From: Pseudomonadota bacterium
GTDB lineage: Bacteria > Pseudomonadota > Alphaproteobacteria > Rhizobiales > Devosiaceae
Reading direction: 5' to 3'
Assembly (NCBI GenBank): GCA_023431205.1
Contig: JAEYXQ010000075.1
Location: forward strand, 1 to 35,681
Length of the DNA: 35,681 nt
Of this stretch, positions 6,861-15,056 are shown piece by piece. The notes beneath the pieces were generated by a model, which was not told the DNA's origin, did no database searches, and saw only the letters and a list, made by a program, of their open reading frames with translations. The position numbers and the translations under genes were made by a program. Every line of letters begins with the position of its first letter. Position 1 is the stretch's first letter.

Positions 6861-7130
6861 TCAGGCCAGCGCCATGCTGGCAACGATCACCAGCGCGGCA
6901 GCCAGTACCGCAGCGATCACCCCATAAATCAGCGGGGCAGGGGCCTTCGGGCGACGCGATTCCGCCGCCGAACTGGTTCGGTTCGCATCGGGCGGCACCT
7001 GGGACTTCGTTCCCGCCACCTCCTCGTCGGTGCCGAGTGGGGCTGTGGCGGGATCGGGAAACGCGATCTTGTCGCCGGTCTCGCCGGCGTCGATGCGATC
7101 GCGATAGGCGTCGGTGGTCGTTGCTGTCAT
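6861..7130 (-). CDS. Small tail-anchored membrane protein
   Basis: This protein of 89 residues has a polar N-terminal region (about 65 residues, rich in Asp, Thr, Ser and Pro) and a single C-terminal transmembrane helix (LIYGVIAAVLAAALVIVASM). GAGG eight bases before ATG 7130 supports the start. No known domain was recognised. It shares its layout, polar head and C-terminal anchor, with the small protein at 6390-6572, though the sequences do not look alike. It is the first gene of a two-gene minus-strand unit, divergent from nspC. Confidence 0.7.
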   Translation of the reverse strand: MTATTTDAYRDRIDAGETGDKIAFPDPATAPLGTDEEVAGTKSQVPPDANRTSSAAESRRPKAPAPLIYGVIAAVLAAALVIVASMALA

Positions 7131-7216
7131 TGGCTGTACCTCTTCGAGGTAACCGCCTCGCAGGCCAAGGGTTGCGGCTGTTCACGTCATGTTATCCCCT
7201 GCGGCGACCCATCCGC

Positions 7217-7245
7217 TTGCATCAGGGGGCCGTGGCCTCTATGTG
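7217..7245 (+). promoter_or_regulatory. Possible promoter for the spermidine genes
   Basis: TTGCAT (7217-7222) and TATGTG (7240-7245) are separated by 17 bp, a plausible sigma-70-type pair. They lie about 50 bp upstream of the proposed nspC start, in the gap between divergent genes. Both boxes are imperfect, so the call is weak. Confidence 0.25.
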
Positions 7246-7297
7246 AGGGCATCGTTTGTTTCCGGCGCTTGGCGCCGATGTGAGGTGGGTTGCCGGA

Positions 7298-8398
7298 TTG
7301 ACGATCGAAACGCCCTATTACCTTGTCGACAAAGCGGCGTTGCTCGCCAATCTGGAAAAGATCGACCACCTGCGCCGCCGTTCTGGCGCCAAGTGTCTGC
7401 TCGCGCTCAAGTGCTTCGCCACCTGGTCGGTGTTCGATCTCATGTCCCAGTACATGGATGGCACCACCTCGTCCTCGCTCAACGAGGTAAAGCTCGGTCG
7501 CGAGAAGTTCGGGGGCGAGACCCACGCCTATTCGGTCGCCTATGCCGATCACGAGATCGACGAGGTGATCAGCAACGCCGACAAGGTGATCTTCAACACG
7601 GTCGGACAGCTCGAGCGCTTTGCCGATCGCGCCGGTGACCGCCCGGTCGGGCTCCGGCTCAACCCCCAGGTCAGCCACTCCGGCTTCGCGCTCGCCGATC
7701 CGGCACGTCCCTTCAGCCGTCTCGGCGAATGGGACCTCGAGCGCATCCTGCCGGTGGTGGACCGCATCAGTGGCGTGATGATCCACTGCCACTGCGAGAA
7801 CGACAGCTTCGACAGCTTCAACGCCATCCTCGGCCAGATCGAGGAACGGTTCGGAGCCGTGCTGGAGCGCCTCGACTGGGTGAGTCTCGGCGGCGGCATC
7901 CATTTCACCGGCGAGGGCTACCCGCTCGACGCACTGGCCGACCGCCTCAAGGCGTTTGCCGAGCGCTACGGCATCCAGGTGTATCTGGAGCCCGGCGAGG
8001 CGGCGGTAACCCAGTCCACCACCCTTGAGGTCAGCGTGCTCGATACGCTCAATAACGGCAAGGACATTGCCGTGGTTGACGCCTCGATCGAGGCCCATAT
8101 GCTGGACCTCCTGATCTACCGGCTCGAGGCCAAGGTAAAGCCCAATGCCGGTGAACACGTCTATATGGTAGCCGGCAAGTCATGTCTTGCCGGGGACATC
8201 TTCGGAGAGTTCCGGTTCGACGGACCACTCGCGATAGGCGATCGCATCTCCATCCAGGATGCGGGCGGCTACACGATGGTCAAGAAGAACTGGTTCAACG
8301 GCGTCCAGATGCCCGCGATCGCTGTGCGGGAACTGGACGGTCGGGTGAGGCTCGTCAGGAGCTTCACCTACATGGACTATGCACAAAGCCTCTCCTGA
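7298..8398 (+). CDS. nspC: Carboxynorspermidine/carboxyspermidine decarboxylase
   Basis: This PLP enzyme of the alanine-racemase-fold decarboxylases removes CO2 from carboxyspermidine (or carboxynorspermidine) to give spermidine (norspermidine) in the cytoplasm. The PLP lysine is Lys38 in LALKCF, followed by MDGTTSSSLNEVKLG, the HCHCEND site, the SLGGGIHFT phosphate loop, LEPGEA, and the catalytic-cysteine region GKSCLAGDIFGEF. Family members begin close to the ETPYYLVDK motif, so TTG 7298 is the likely start (366 residues). A longer reading from TTG 7256 adds 14 unlike residues. The next gene supplies its substrate. In alphaproteobacteria the pair normally makes spermidine. Confidence 0.92.
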   Translation: MTIETPYYLVDKAALLANLEKIDHLRRRSGAKCLLALKCFATWSVFDLMSQYMDGTTSSSLNEVKLGREKFGGETHAYSVAYADHEIDEVISNADKVIFNTVGQLERFADRAGDRPVGLRLNPQVSHSGFALADPARPFSRLGEWDLERILPVVDRISGVMIHCHCENDSFDSFNAILGQIEERFGAVLERLDWVSLGGGIHFTGEGYPLDALADRLKAFAERYGIQVYLEPGEAAVTQSTTLEVSVLDTLNNGKDIAVVDASIEAHMLDLLIYRLEAKVKPNAGEHVYMVAGKSCLAGDIFGEFRFDGPLAIGDRISIQDAGGYTMVKKNWFNGVQMPAIAVRELDGRVRLVRSFTYMDYAQSLS

Positions 8399-8457
8399 GG
8401 CCGCATCGTCCAGCGTAGCCACTGCCGGTAGCCGCTCAGGCGCCGGTGCCGATTGGG

Positions 8458-8497
8458 GCGTGATCAAAGGGCCGGTCAGGAACCGCGTCGATCACGC
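8458..8497 (+). repeat. Inverted repeat between the two spermidine genes
   Basis: Perfect 8-bp arms GCGTGATC (8458-8465) and GATCACGC (8490-8497) flank a 24-nt loop. They lie in the 122-bp gap, just upstream of the dehydrogenase start. It could be an operator or an RNA hairpin that sets the ratio of the two enzymes; there is no T-tract, so it is not a normal terminator. Confidence 0.5.
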
Positions 8498-8520
8498 AGT
8501 ACAAAGGTGTTTCGTGACAA

Positions 8521-9804
8521 TTGAAAAAGAACATCCTCATCATCGGGGCCGGAGGTGTGGCGCAGGTCGTCGCGCATAAGGCCGCCCAAGCCAACGACGT
8601 GCTCGGCGACATCCATATCGCTTCCCGCACCGTTTCCAAGTGCCACGCCATCGTGCAGAGCGTGCTCGAAAAGCGCTCGCTCAAGATGCCCGGCGTGCTC
8701 CAGGCGCATCAGCTCGATGCCCTCGACGTGGAAGCGACCAAGGCGCTCATCGAGAAGACGCGCGCCAGGATCGTGATCAATGTCGGCTCTGCCTTCCTCA
8801 ACATGTCGGTGCTGCGCGCCTGCATGGAGACGGGAGCTGCCTATATCGACACGGCCATCCACGAAGATCCCGCCAAGATCTGCGAAACGCCACCCTGGTA
8901 CGGCAACTACGAATGGACGCACCGGGCAGAATGCGAACGCCGGGGCATCACTGCCATTCTCGGCGCCGGGTTCGATCCGGGCGTCGTCAACGCCTATGCG
9001 GCGCTGGCGGCGGAGAGCTACTTCGACCGCATCGATTCCATCGACATCATCGATGTGAATGCGGGCTCGCACGGCCGGTACTTCGCCACGAACTTCGATC
9101 CGGAGATCAACTTCCGCGAGTTCACCGGCAAGGTCTGGAGCTGGCAGGACCGCCAGTGGACCGAGAACCGGATGTTCGAGGTCAAGCGCACCGACGACCT
9201 GCCGGTCGTTGGGTCGCAGACCACCTACCTCACCGGCCATGACGAGATCCACTCGCTCTCGGCCAATCTCGACGTGCCCGACATCCGCTTCTGGATGGGG
9301 TTCGGCGAGCACTACATCAACGTCTTCACCGTGCTGAACAATCTCGGACTTCTCTCCGAGAAGCCGGTGACGACGGCGGAAGGCGTGGAAGTGGTGCCGC
9401 TCAAGGTGGTCAAGGCAGTGTTGCCCGATCCGGCTTCGCTTGCCCCGACCTATGCCGGCAAGACCTGCATCGGCGACCTGGTGAAGGGCGTCAAGGACGG
9501 GGTGGAGCGCGAGGTGTTCATCTACAACATCTGCGATCACGCCGAGAACTATGCCGAGGTCGGCAGCCAGGCGATTTCCTACACTGCCGGCGTGCCGCCG
9601 GTCGCCGCCGCGATTCTGATCGCGACCGGCGAGTGGGATGCCAAGCGCATGGTCAACGTCGAAGAACTGCCGCCGCAGCCCTTCCTGTCGCTGCTCGACG
9701 GCATGGGTCTGCCCAGCCGCATCCGCGATGCCGATGGTGATCGCGAGCTGGCCTTCGACCCGCTGCCGCAGGCCAAGGCCGTCAAGGTCGCTGCCGGCCG
9801 TTAA
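8521..9804 (+). CDS. Carboxynorspermidine/carboxyspermidine dehydrogenase (saccharopine-dehydrogenase family)
   Basis: The 427-residue enzyme condenses aspartate semialdehyde with putrescine (or diaminopropane) and reduces the imine with NADPH to carboxyspermidine, the substrate of the preceding decarboxylase. The Rossmann motif IIGAGGVAQV is at residues 7-16, followed by LGDIHIASRT and a long C-terminal saccharopine-dehydrogenase-like domain. The TTG start gives KKNILIIGAGG exactly as the family begins, and no in-frame ATG lies nearby. AAAGGTG 11 bases upstream is a modest ribosome site. Adjacent nspC makes the pathway call strong. A perfect-stem hairpin follows the stop. Confidence 0.9.
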   Translation: MKKNILIIGAGGVAQVVAHKAAQANDVLGDIHIASRTVSKCHAIVQSVLEKRSLKMPGVLQAHQLDALDVEATKALIEKTRARIVINVGSAFLNMSVLRACMETGAAYIDTAIHEDPAKICETPPWYGNYEWTHRAECERRGITAILGAGFDPGVVNAYAALAAESYFDRIDSIDIIDVNAGSHGRYFATNFDPEINFREFTGKVWSWQDRQWTENRMFEVKRTDDLPVVGSQTTYLTGHDEIHSLSANLDVPDIRFWMGFGEHYINVFTVLNNLGLLSEKPVTTAEGVEVVPLKVVKAVLPDPASLAPTYAGKTCIGDLVKGVKDGVEREVFIYNICDHAENYAEVGSQAISYTAGVPPVAAAILIATGEWDAKRMVNVEELPPQPFLSLLDGMGLPSRIRDADGDRELAFDPLPQAKAVKVAAGR

Positions 9805-9810
9805 GCCAAT

Positions 9811-9835
9811 GAGCGCCCGGGTCTCCCGGGCGCTC
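9811..9835 (+). terminator. Strong hairpin after the spermidine dehydrogenase gene
   Basis: GAGCGCCCGGG (9811-9821) and CCCGGGCGCTC (9825-9835) form a perfect 11-bp GC-rich stem with a three-base loop, six bases after the stop. There is no T-run after it, so it is either a poor intrinsic terminator or a transcript-stabilising end. It separates the spermidine genes from the c-di-GMP gene. Confidence 0.6.
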
Positions 9836-9896
9836 CCCAGCTTCAACCAACACTTAAGCCTGTGGCCCTATTGTGAGCCTCCTGCTGGAGGCCTCG

Positions 9897-12341
9897 GTGC
9901 CGGTTCTGTTCGACTTCTTCACGTCCGGCCACGACATCCGTCTCGTCGCCCTTGCCGCCGGCGTCTGCCTTGTTTCTGCCTATGCCTGCATGAGCCTGCT
10001 GCACCATGCGCGGCGCGCCGCCGGTCGCATGCGGCTGGTGTGGAACGGCGTCGCCGCACTGGCGGTGGGCTTTGGCATCTGGGTCACCCATTTCGTTTCC
10101 GTGGTCGCCTACAGGCCCGGCTTTGCCTGGGGCTACGACATTGGGCTCACGACCGCCTCGCTGGCCATGGCCGTGCTGGTGTGCGGTCTGGGCCTGGCGC
10201 TCGCCATCCGCGCCGAGCACCGCTGGGACCACCTGCTTGGTGGTGCCGTCGTCGGCGTCGGCATTACGGCCATGCACTACACCGGCATAGCGGCGCTGGT
10301 GATGGGCGGCAGCATCGGCTGGAACGGCACGCTCGTGGGCACCTCCATCCTGGCCGGCATCGTGCTCGGCGCCGCCTCCCTGAGGGTGGCTTCCGCAGGC
10401 GGGCGCTGGGGCAGGGTCGGCGGCGCGGGGCTTCTGACACTGGCCATCTGTGCCATGCATTTCACCGCCATGGGCGCTGCCGATTTCGACCGCTGCTTCC
10501 CGCTCAGTGCCGGCAGCCAGGTCAACACCACCTGGCTCGCCGCCGCCCTTGCCGGCATCTCGCTGCTGATCCTTGGTGCCGCCTTCGGCAGCGTCCTCCT
10601 CGACGAGGCCGACCGTCGCCGCACCGAGCGCGAGACGCAGCGGCAACTGCTCGACGCTCAGCGCATCAGCGAAGTTTCGAGTCGGCTCGAGCTGGCCATG
10701 GCGCATATGGCGCAGGGTCTGGCGATGTTCGACGGCGGTGCCGTGCTGCGCGTCCACAACCGGCGCTTCTCGCAGTTGCTCGGGCTGGATCAGGACGTCG
10801 ACCTGGTCGGTACCTCCTTCCGCGAGACGTTCCGGCAGGTGCTGCTCGGTACCACTGCGGACGGCCATGACCTCGACGACATGGTGGACAGGCTCCACAC
10901 CCAGCACCTGCCGCTGGTCCGCTCCGGCGGTGAAATTGTGCACGAATTGCCCGACGAGCGCACGCTGCGCATCCATCATGGTCCGATGGGCGATGGCGGC
11001 TGGGTGACCACCATCGACGACATCACCGAACGCCAGCGCTCCCAGGCCGCCATTCAGCACCTGGCGATGCATGACAGTCTGACCGGCCTGCCGAACCGCG
11101 CCAGCTTCAATGAACGCTTTGATGGCATTCTTGCCGAACTGGAGCACAGCGACGGTAATCTGGCGGTTGTGGCTATCGACCTCGACCGGTTCAAGGAAAT
11201 CAACGACACCTATGGCCATGCGGTGGGTGACATCGCGCTCCGCACAGTGTCAGCGCGCCTGCTCGAATCGCTGCGTGAGGGCGAGTTGGTGGCCCGGCTC
11301 GGTGGTGACGAGTTCGGCGCCCTAAAGCGTTTCAGCTCGATGGAGTCGCTGCGCGAGTTCCTGCAGCGGCTCGAGGCGGCGATCTTTACCCGCATCGAGA
11401 CGGGCTCGGCCGTGGTGGACACGGCCGCCAGCCTGGGCGTGGCGATCTATCCCGACGACGGCAACGACCGCTCCAAGCTGCTGAACAACGCCGACCTGGC
11501 GATGTATCGCGCCAAGGCCGAATTCGACCGTCACGTCGCCTACTTTGAAAGCGAGATGGATGAGCATGCACGCCAGCGGCGCGCCATGGCGCGCGATATC
11601 TGGCTTGCCCTGGAGCAGGGGGCGTTCCGCCTCGCCTACCAGGTGCAGAAGTCCGTCGCCACGGGTGAGGTCACCGGCTACGAAGTCCTGCTGCGCTGGG
11701 ACCGCCCCGGCCATGGCCCGGTCTCTCCTGCGGACTTCATCCCGGTGGCCGAAGAGTGCGGCGCCATCACCAGCATCGGCAGCTGGGTGCTGCGCACCGC
11801 CTGCATGGAGGCCGCCCGCTGGCCCGAGCCCTACAAGGTCGCGGTCAACATCTCGGCGCTCCAGCTCGGCCAGGTCGAACTGGTCGACACCGTCCGCAGC
11901 GGACTGCTGGAGTCGGGACTGAGCCCCAAGCGGCTCGAACTGGAAGTCACCGAGACCTCCATCATTGCCGACAAGAACCGCGCCCTGCACATCCTGCGGC
12001 AGATCAAGGCCATGGGCGTCGCCATCGCCATCGACGATTTCGGCACCGGCTATTCCTCGCTCGACACCCTGCGCAGCTTCCCTTTCGACAAGATCAAGAT
12101 CGATCGCTCCTTCATGCATGAGGTCGAGCAGAACGAACAGTCAAAGGCGATCGTGCGCGCCATCCTCGCGCTCGGCCGCAGCCTGCAAGTGCCGGTGCTG
12201 GCCGAGGGGGTCGAGACCATGGCGCAGCTCGAAGTGCTGCGGGCAGAGGGGTGCAACGAGGCGCAGGGCTTCCTGCTCGGCCGCCCCGGCCGGATCGACT
12301 GGAACGACATGCTGGAACCGCCGGTCGTTGCCAATGGCTAG
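9897..12341 (+). CDS. MHYT-PAS-GGDEF-EAL membrane c-di-GMP enzyme
   Basis: This large inner-membrane signalling protein (814 residues) has four parts. An N-terminal MHYT sensor of about seven helices carries WVTHF, MHYTG and MHFTA and is thought to bind metal or a diatomic gas. A PAS domain (about 255-380) follows, then GGDEF (intact motif near 469) and EAL (motif written EVLLRW near 596). The EAL domain keeps TET, DDFGTGYSSL, KID and EGVET, so phosphodiesterase activity is plausible. The product-inhibition RxxD before GGDEF reads REGE, so that site is probably missing. GTG 9897 has GGAGG at five bases; GTG 9873 is an unsupported alternative. Whether it makes or breaks c-di-GMP cannot be told. 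Its TAG overlaps the stop of cobM. Confidence 0.93.
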   Translation: MPVLFDFFTSGHDIRLVALAAGVCLVSAYACMSLLHHARRAAGRMRLVWNGVAALAVGFGIWVTHFVSVVAYRPGFAWGYDIGLTTASLAMAVLVCGLGLALAIRAEHRWDHLLGGAVVGVGITAMHYTGIAALVMGGSIGWNGTLVGTSILAGIVLGAASLRVASAGGRWGRVGGAGLLTLAICAMHFTAMGAADFDRCFPLSAGSQVNTTWLAAALAGISLLILGAAFGSVLLDEADRRRTERETQRQLLDAQRISEVSSRLELAMAHMAQGLAMFDGGAVLRVHNRRFSQLLGLDQDVDLVGTSFRETFRQVLLGTTADGHDLDDMVDRLHTQHLPLVRSGGEIVHELPDERTLRIHHGPMGDGGWVTTIDDITERQRSQAAIQHLAMHDSLTGLPNRASFNERFDGILAELEHSDGNLAVVAIDLDRFKEINDTYGHAVGDIALRTVSARLLESLREGELVARLGGDEFGALKRFSSMESLREFLQRLEAAIFTRIETGSAVVDTAASLGVAIYPDDGNDRSKLLNNADLAMYRAKAEFDRHVAYFESEMDEHARQRRAMARDIWLALEQGAFRLAYQVQKSVATGEVTGYEVLLRWDRPGHGPVSPADFIPVAEECGAITSIGSWVLRTACMEAARWPEPYKVAVNISALQLGQVELVDTVRSGLLESGLSPKRLELEVTETSIIADKNRALHILRQIKAMGVAIAIDDFGTGYSSLDTLRSFPFDKIKIDRSFMHEVEQNEQSKAIVRAILALGRSLQVPVLAEGVETMAQLEVLRAEGCNEAQGFLLGRPGRIDWNDMLEPPVVANG

Positions 12342-13096
12342 TCGCGGCCGCGGAAGCGTCGCTGGTAGTCGGGGTCGTAGAGGGCGCTTTCGCGGAAATC
12401 TTCAGCCCCCAGCGACCGCCCGACGAACACGATTGCCGTCCGTTCCACGGGGTCGGCTTTCAACGCTAACGAAACACAACCCAAAGTGCTGCGAATAATG
12501 CGCTGCCGTTCCCAGGATGCATGCGCAACCACTGCAACGGGACAGTCTTCGCCATAGAGCGGGGTCAGTTCCTCAACGATCTGGTCGATGCTGTGGATGG
12601 CGAGGTGGATCGCCAGAGTGGCCCCCGTCGCCCCGAAAGCCTTGAGGTTTTCCCCCGCCGGCATTGGCGAGGCGCGACCGGAAACGCGCGTAAGAACAAG
12701 GCTTTGCGCCACACCTGGTACGGTCAGCTCGCGCCCCAGCGCCGCCGCTGCCGCCGCAAAGGCCGGCACGCCGGGGGTCAGGGTGTAGGGAATCCCCAGC
12801 CGATCCAACCGCCGCAACTGCTCCGCCACCGCGCTCCAGATCGACAGATCCCCCGAGTGGAGCCGCGCGACATCCTGGCTAAGTTCTTGAGCTGTCTGGA
12901 ATTCCTGCTCGATCTCATCGAGCGACATCGGCGCCGTATCGATGATCCGCGCCCCCGGCGGGCAGTATTGCAGCAGCTCCGGCGGGATGATCGAGCCGGC
13001 ATAAAGGCACACCGGGCAACGGGCGATAAGCCTTTGTCCGCGCACGGTAATCAGGTCGGCAGCACCCGGTCCGGCGCCGATGAAATGCACCGTCAT
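12338..13096 (-). CDS. cobM: Precorrin-4 C11-methyltransferase
   Basis: CobM transfers a methyl group from S-adenosylmethionine (SAM) to C-11 of precorrin-4, giving precorrin-5 in aerobic cobalamin synthesis. The 252-residue protein opens VHFIGAGPGAADLIT, the SAM-binding motif of the family. It has YAGSIIPPELL, LHSGDLSIWSA and YTLTPGVPAFAAAAAAL, all typical of CobM/CbiF. ATG 13096 lies in an ATGA overlap with the stop of cobL; the longer frame from 13141 runs into cobL and is rejected. It is the last gene of the operon. Its TAG is formed by the same CTAG that ends the opposing c-di-GMP gene. Confidence 0.95.
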   Translation of the reverse strand: MTVHFIGAGPGAADLITVRGQRLIARCPVCLYAGSIIPPELLQYCPPGARIIDTAPMSLDEIEQEFQTAQELSQDVARLHSGDLSIWSAVAEQLRRLDRLGIPYTLTPGVPAFAAAAAALGRELTVPGVAQSLVLTRVSGRASPMPAGENLKAFGATGATLAIHLAIHSIDQIVEELTPLYGEDCPVAVVAHASWERQRIIRSTLGCVSLALKADPVERTAIVFVGRSLGAEDFRESALYDPDYQRRFRGRD

Positions 13097-14298
13097 GGCT
13101 TGTTCCAGCTCCACTGCGTCACCGGCATGGCCGGTCGCCACCCGGTCATGCCACCGATGGCATCGGCATGCGCGACAGCAATCCGGGTCAACCGACCGCC
13201 CAATTTCGCATGCCGCGCCAACACCATAGCCTCAAGTTCGAGCGTCACGGCATTGACCACCAGCCGCCCACCCGGCCGCAGCCCGGCTATGGCAGCGTCG
13301 AGAACACCCTCATCCGAACCCCCACCGCCAACGAAAATGGCATGCGGCGCCTCAAGTCCCGACAAGGCTGCCGGGGCAGTTCCGGTCACCACCTGCAACT
13401 GCGGAACGCCCAGATTCCGGGCGTTTCGCCCCATTCGCGTAGCGCGTTCGGCGTCGGATTCGATGGCGATGGCGCGAAGGCTTGCATCCGCCAGCATCCA
13501 CTCGATGGCGACTGAGCCGGCGCCGGCGCCGATGTCCCAGAGCAGCTCGCCGCGGCGGGGTGCGAGGGCAGCGAGGGTGACGGCGCGGATGTCGCGCTTG
13601 GTGATCTGGCCGTCGTGCTCGAAGAGGTCCTCGGGAAGGCCGGGGGTGAGGGGCAGGATGCGGGCGTTGGGCAGGGCAACGACGCTGATGGCGCAGAGGT
13701 TGAGCGGGTCGACCTCGGCGAGGTCGAACTGCATCGCCAGCTGGTTGCGGAGCTTTTCGCGTGGTCCGCCAAGGGCTTCGAGGACGCTGACGATGGAAAT
13801 GCCGAACCCGGAATCGGTCAGGAGGCGGGCGATTGCGGCCGGGCCGTGCTCGTCCGAGGTCAAGGCGAGGATGCGGGCGCCGGGGTGCAGATGGGACCGG
13901 ATCAGGTCGATCGGACGACCGTGAAGGGACAGAATGACCACGTCCTGCAGGGGCCAGCCGAGCCTTGCTGCCGCCAAGCTGAACGAAGATGAATGGGGAA
14001 TGACCCGCATCTGAGCGGGATCCACATGCCTGGTCAGCGTCGCCCCGACGCCGAAATTGAATGGATCACCGGATCCCAACACACAGACCCGTCGTCCGCG
14101 GGCCGCGAGGATGTCGCCGATGGAGTCCGAGAAAGGGGTGCGCCATGCTCGGGCCTCGCCGGTGATGGCGCCGGCGGCGAGTTCGAGATGGCGGGTGCCG
14201 CCGAACACCAGCTCGGCTTCGGTGATGGCGGCGCGGGCATTGGCGCCAATGCCGTCGAGCCCGTCCTCGCCGATGCCGACGACTGTGAGCCAGCTCAT
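13093..14298 (-). CDS. cobL: Precorrin-6Y C5,15-methyltransferase (decarboxylating)
   Basis: CobL (401 residues) methylates C-5 and C-15 of precorrin-6B and removes the C-12 acetate carboxyl, yielding precorrin-8X. The N-terminal half (SWLTVVGIGEDG, VFGGTRHLEL, LGSGDPFNFGVGA) is the CbiE-like methyltransferase. The C-terminal half from about residue 225 is CbiT-like, with TKRDIRAVTLAAL and the SAM motif LLWDIGAGAGSVAIEW. ATG 14298 overlaps the cobJ stop by ATGA; the 81 codons upstream in frame are a shadow of cobJ. The usual reductase gene cobK is not between cobJ and cobL here, although CobL needs its product. Confidence 0.95.
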   Translation of the reverse strand: MSWLTVVGIGEDGLDGIGANARAAITEAELVFGGTRHLELAAGAITGEARAWRTPFSDSIGDILAARGRRVCVLGSGDPFNFGVGATLTRHVDPAQMRVIPHSSSFSLAAARLGWPLQDVVILSLHGRPIDLIRSHLHPGARILALTSDEHGPAAIARLLTDSGFGISIVSVLEALGGPREKLRNQLAMQFDLAEVDPLNLCAISVVALPNARILPLTPGLPEDLFEHDGQITKRDIRAVTLAALAPRRGELLWDIGAGAGSVAIEWMLADASLRAIAIESDAERATRMGRNARNLGVPQLQVVTGTAPAALSGLEAPHAIFVGGGGSDEGVLDAAIAGLRPGGRLVVNAVTLELEAMVLARHAKLGGRLTRIAVAHADAIGGMTGWRPAMPVTQWSWNKP

Positions 14299-15056
14299 GG
14301 CTTGGCCTCGGCCGAGCGTGGCGAGTAGACCAGCGGCGGCAGGTCGGGGCGCTCGATGATGCGGGTCTCGGGCGAGCCGATGATGACGCAGGTGGCCATG
14401 TCGGCGTGAAGCGGATCGGCCTCGGCGAGGGTGACGACCCTGATCGCCTCGTCGGGGCGGCCGGCAGCGCGGCCGAAGATGACCGGCGTGGTCCAGGGCA
14501 GCACTTCGCGCAGGATGGCGAAAGCGGTGCCGAGCTGCCACGGCCGGGCCCGGCTGATGGGGTTGTAGAGCGCGATCACCAACCCCGCCGCCGCGACGGC
14601 ATGGAGGCGCTGCTCGATCAGCGGCCAGGGCTTGAGGTTGTCGGACAGCGAGATGGCGCAGAAATCATGCCCGAGGGGCGCGCCGGCGCGTGCCGCAACG
14701 GCCAGCATCGCAGTGACGCCGGGAATGATTTCGAGGTCGAGTTCGCGCCAGGCGGGTGCGCCGTGCTCGATGGCTTCGCAGACCGCAGCCGCCATGGCAA
14801 AGACGCCAGGATCACCGCCCGAGACGATGCAGACATTCTCCCCGGCATGGGCGGCGCTGAGGGCGGCGCGGGCGCGGGCCAGTTCCTCGCGATTGTCGGA
14901 GGCGACGCGGCGCTGGTCCGGGCGCAGCGACAGCCGGTCCAGATAAGGGCCGTAGCCGAAGAACACGGTGGCACCAGCAATGGCGGCCATGGCCTCGGGC
15001 GTGATCTGGGCCGGGTTGCCGGGGCCGGTGCCGAGGACGACGAGCCGACCGCTCAT
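14295..15056 (-). CDS. cobJ: Precorrin-3B C17-methyltransferase
   Basis: CobJ (253 residues) methylates C-17 of precorrin-3B and drives ring contraction to precorrin-4. The SAM-binding start is LVVLGTGPGNPAQITPEA, then VFFGYGPYLDRL, CIVSGGDPGVFAMAA and IIPGVTAM. LVIALYNPISRARPWQL is highly characteristic of CobJ/CbiH. It is joined to cobI and cobL by ATGA overlaps on both sides, which implies translational coupling. Length is normal for a single-domain CobJ; there is no fused CobG or CobE part. Confidence 0.95.
   Translation of the reverse strand: MSGRLVVLGTGPGNPAQITPEAMAAIAGATVFFGYGPYLDRLSLRPDQRRVASDNREELARARAALSAAHAGENVCIVSGGDPGVFAMAAAVCEAIEHGAPAWRELDLEIIPGVTAMLAVAARAGAPLGHDFCAISLSDNLKPWPLIEQRLHAVAAAGLVIALYNPISRARPWQLGTAFAILREVLPWTTPVIFGRAAGRPDEAIRVVTLAEADPLHADMATCVIIGSPETRIIERPDLPPLVYSPRSAEAKP

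Noticed and set aside
8476..9846. 456-codon minus-strand ORF opposite the spermidine dehydrogenase gene
   Set aside because: Composition (His, Asp, Gly, Val, Arg) is that of an antisense shadow of a high-GC gene; no recognisable motif.
9843..11219. 458-codon minus-strand ORF opposite the c-di-GMP gene
   Set aside because: Fully antisense to the MHYT, PAS and GGDEF-region coding sequence, with no domain or ribosome site.
12521..13924. 467-codon plus-strand ORF opposite cobM and cobL
   Set aside because: It is antisense to two certain genes, has no domain, and is full of Arg/Pro/Ala/Ser as expected for a GC-rich shadow frame.
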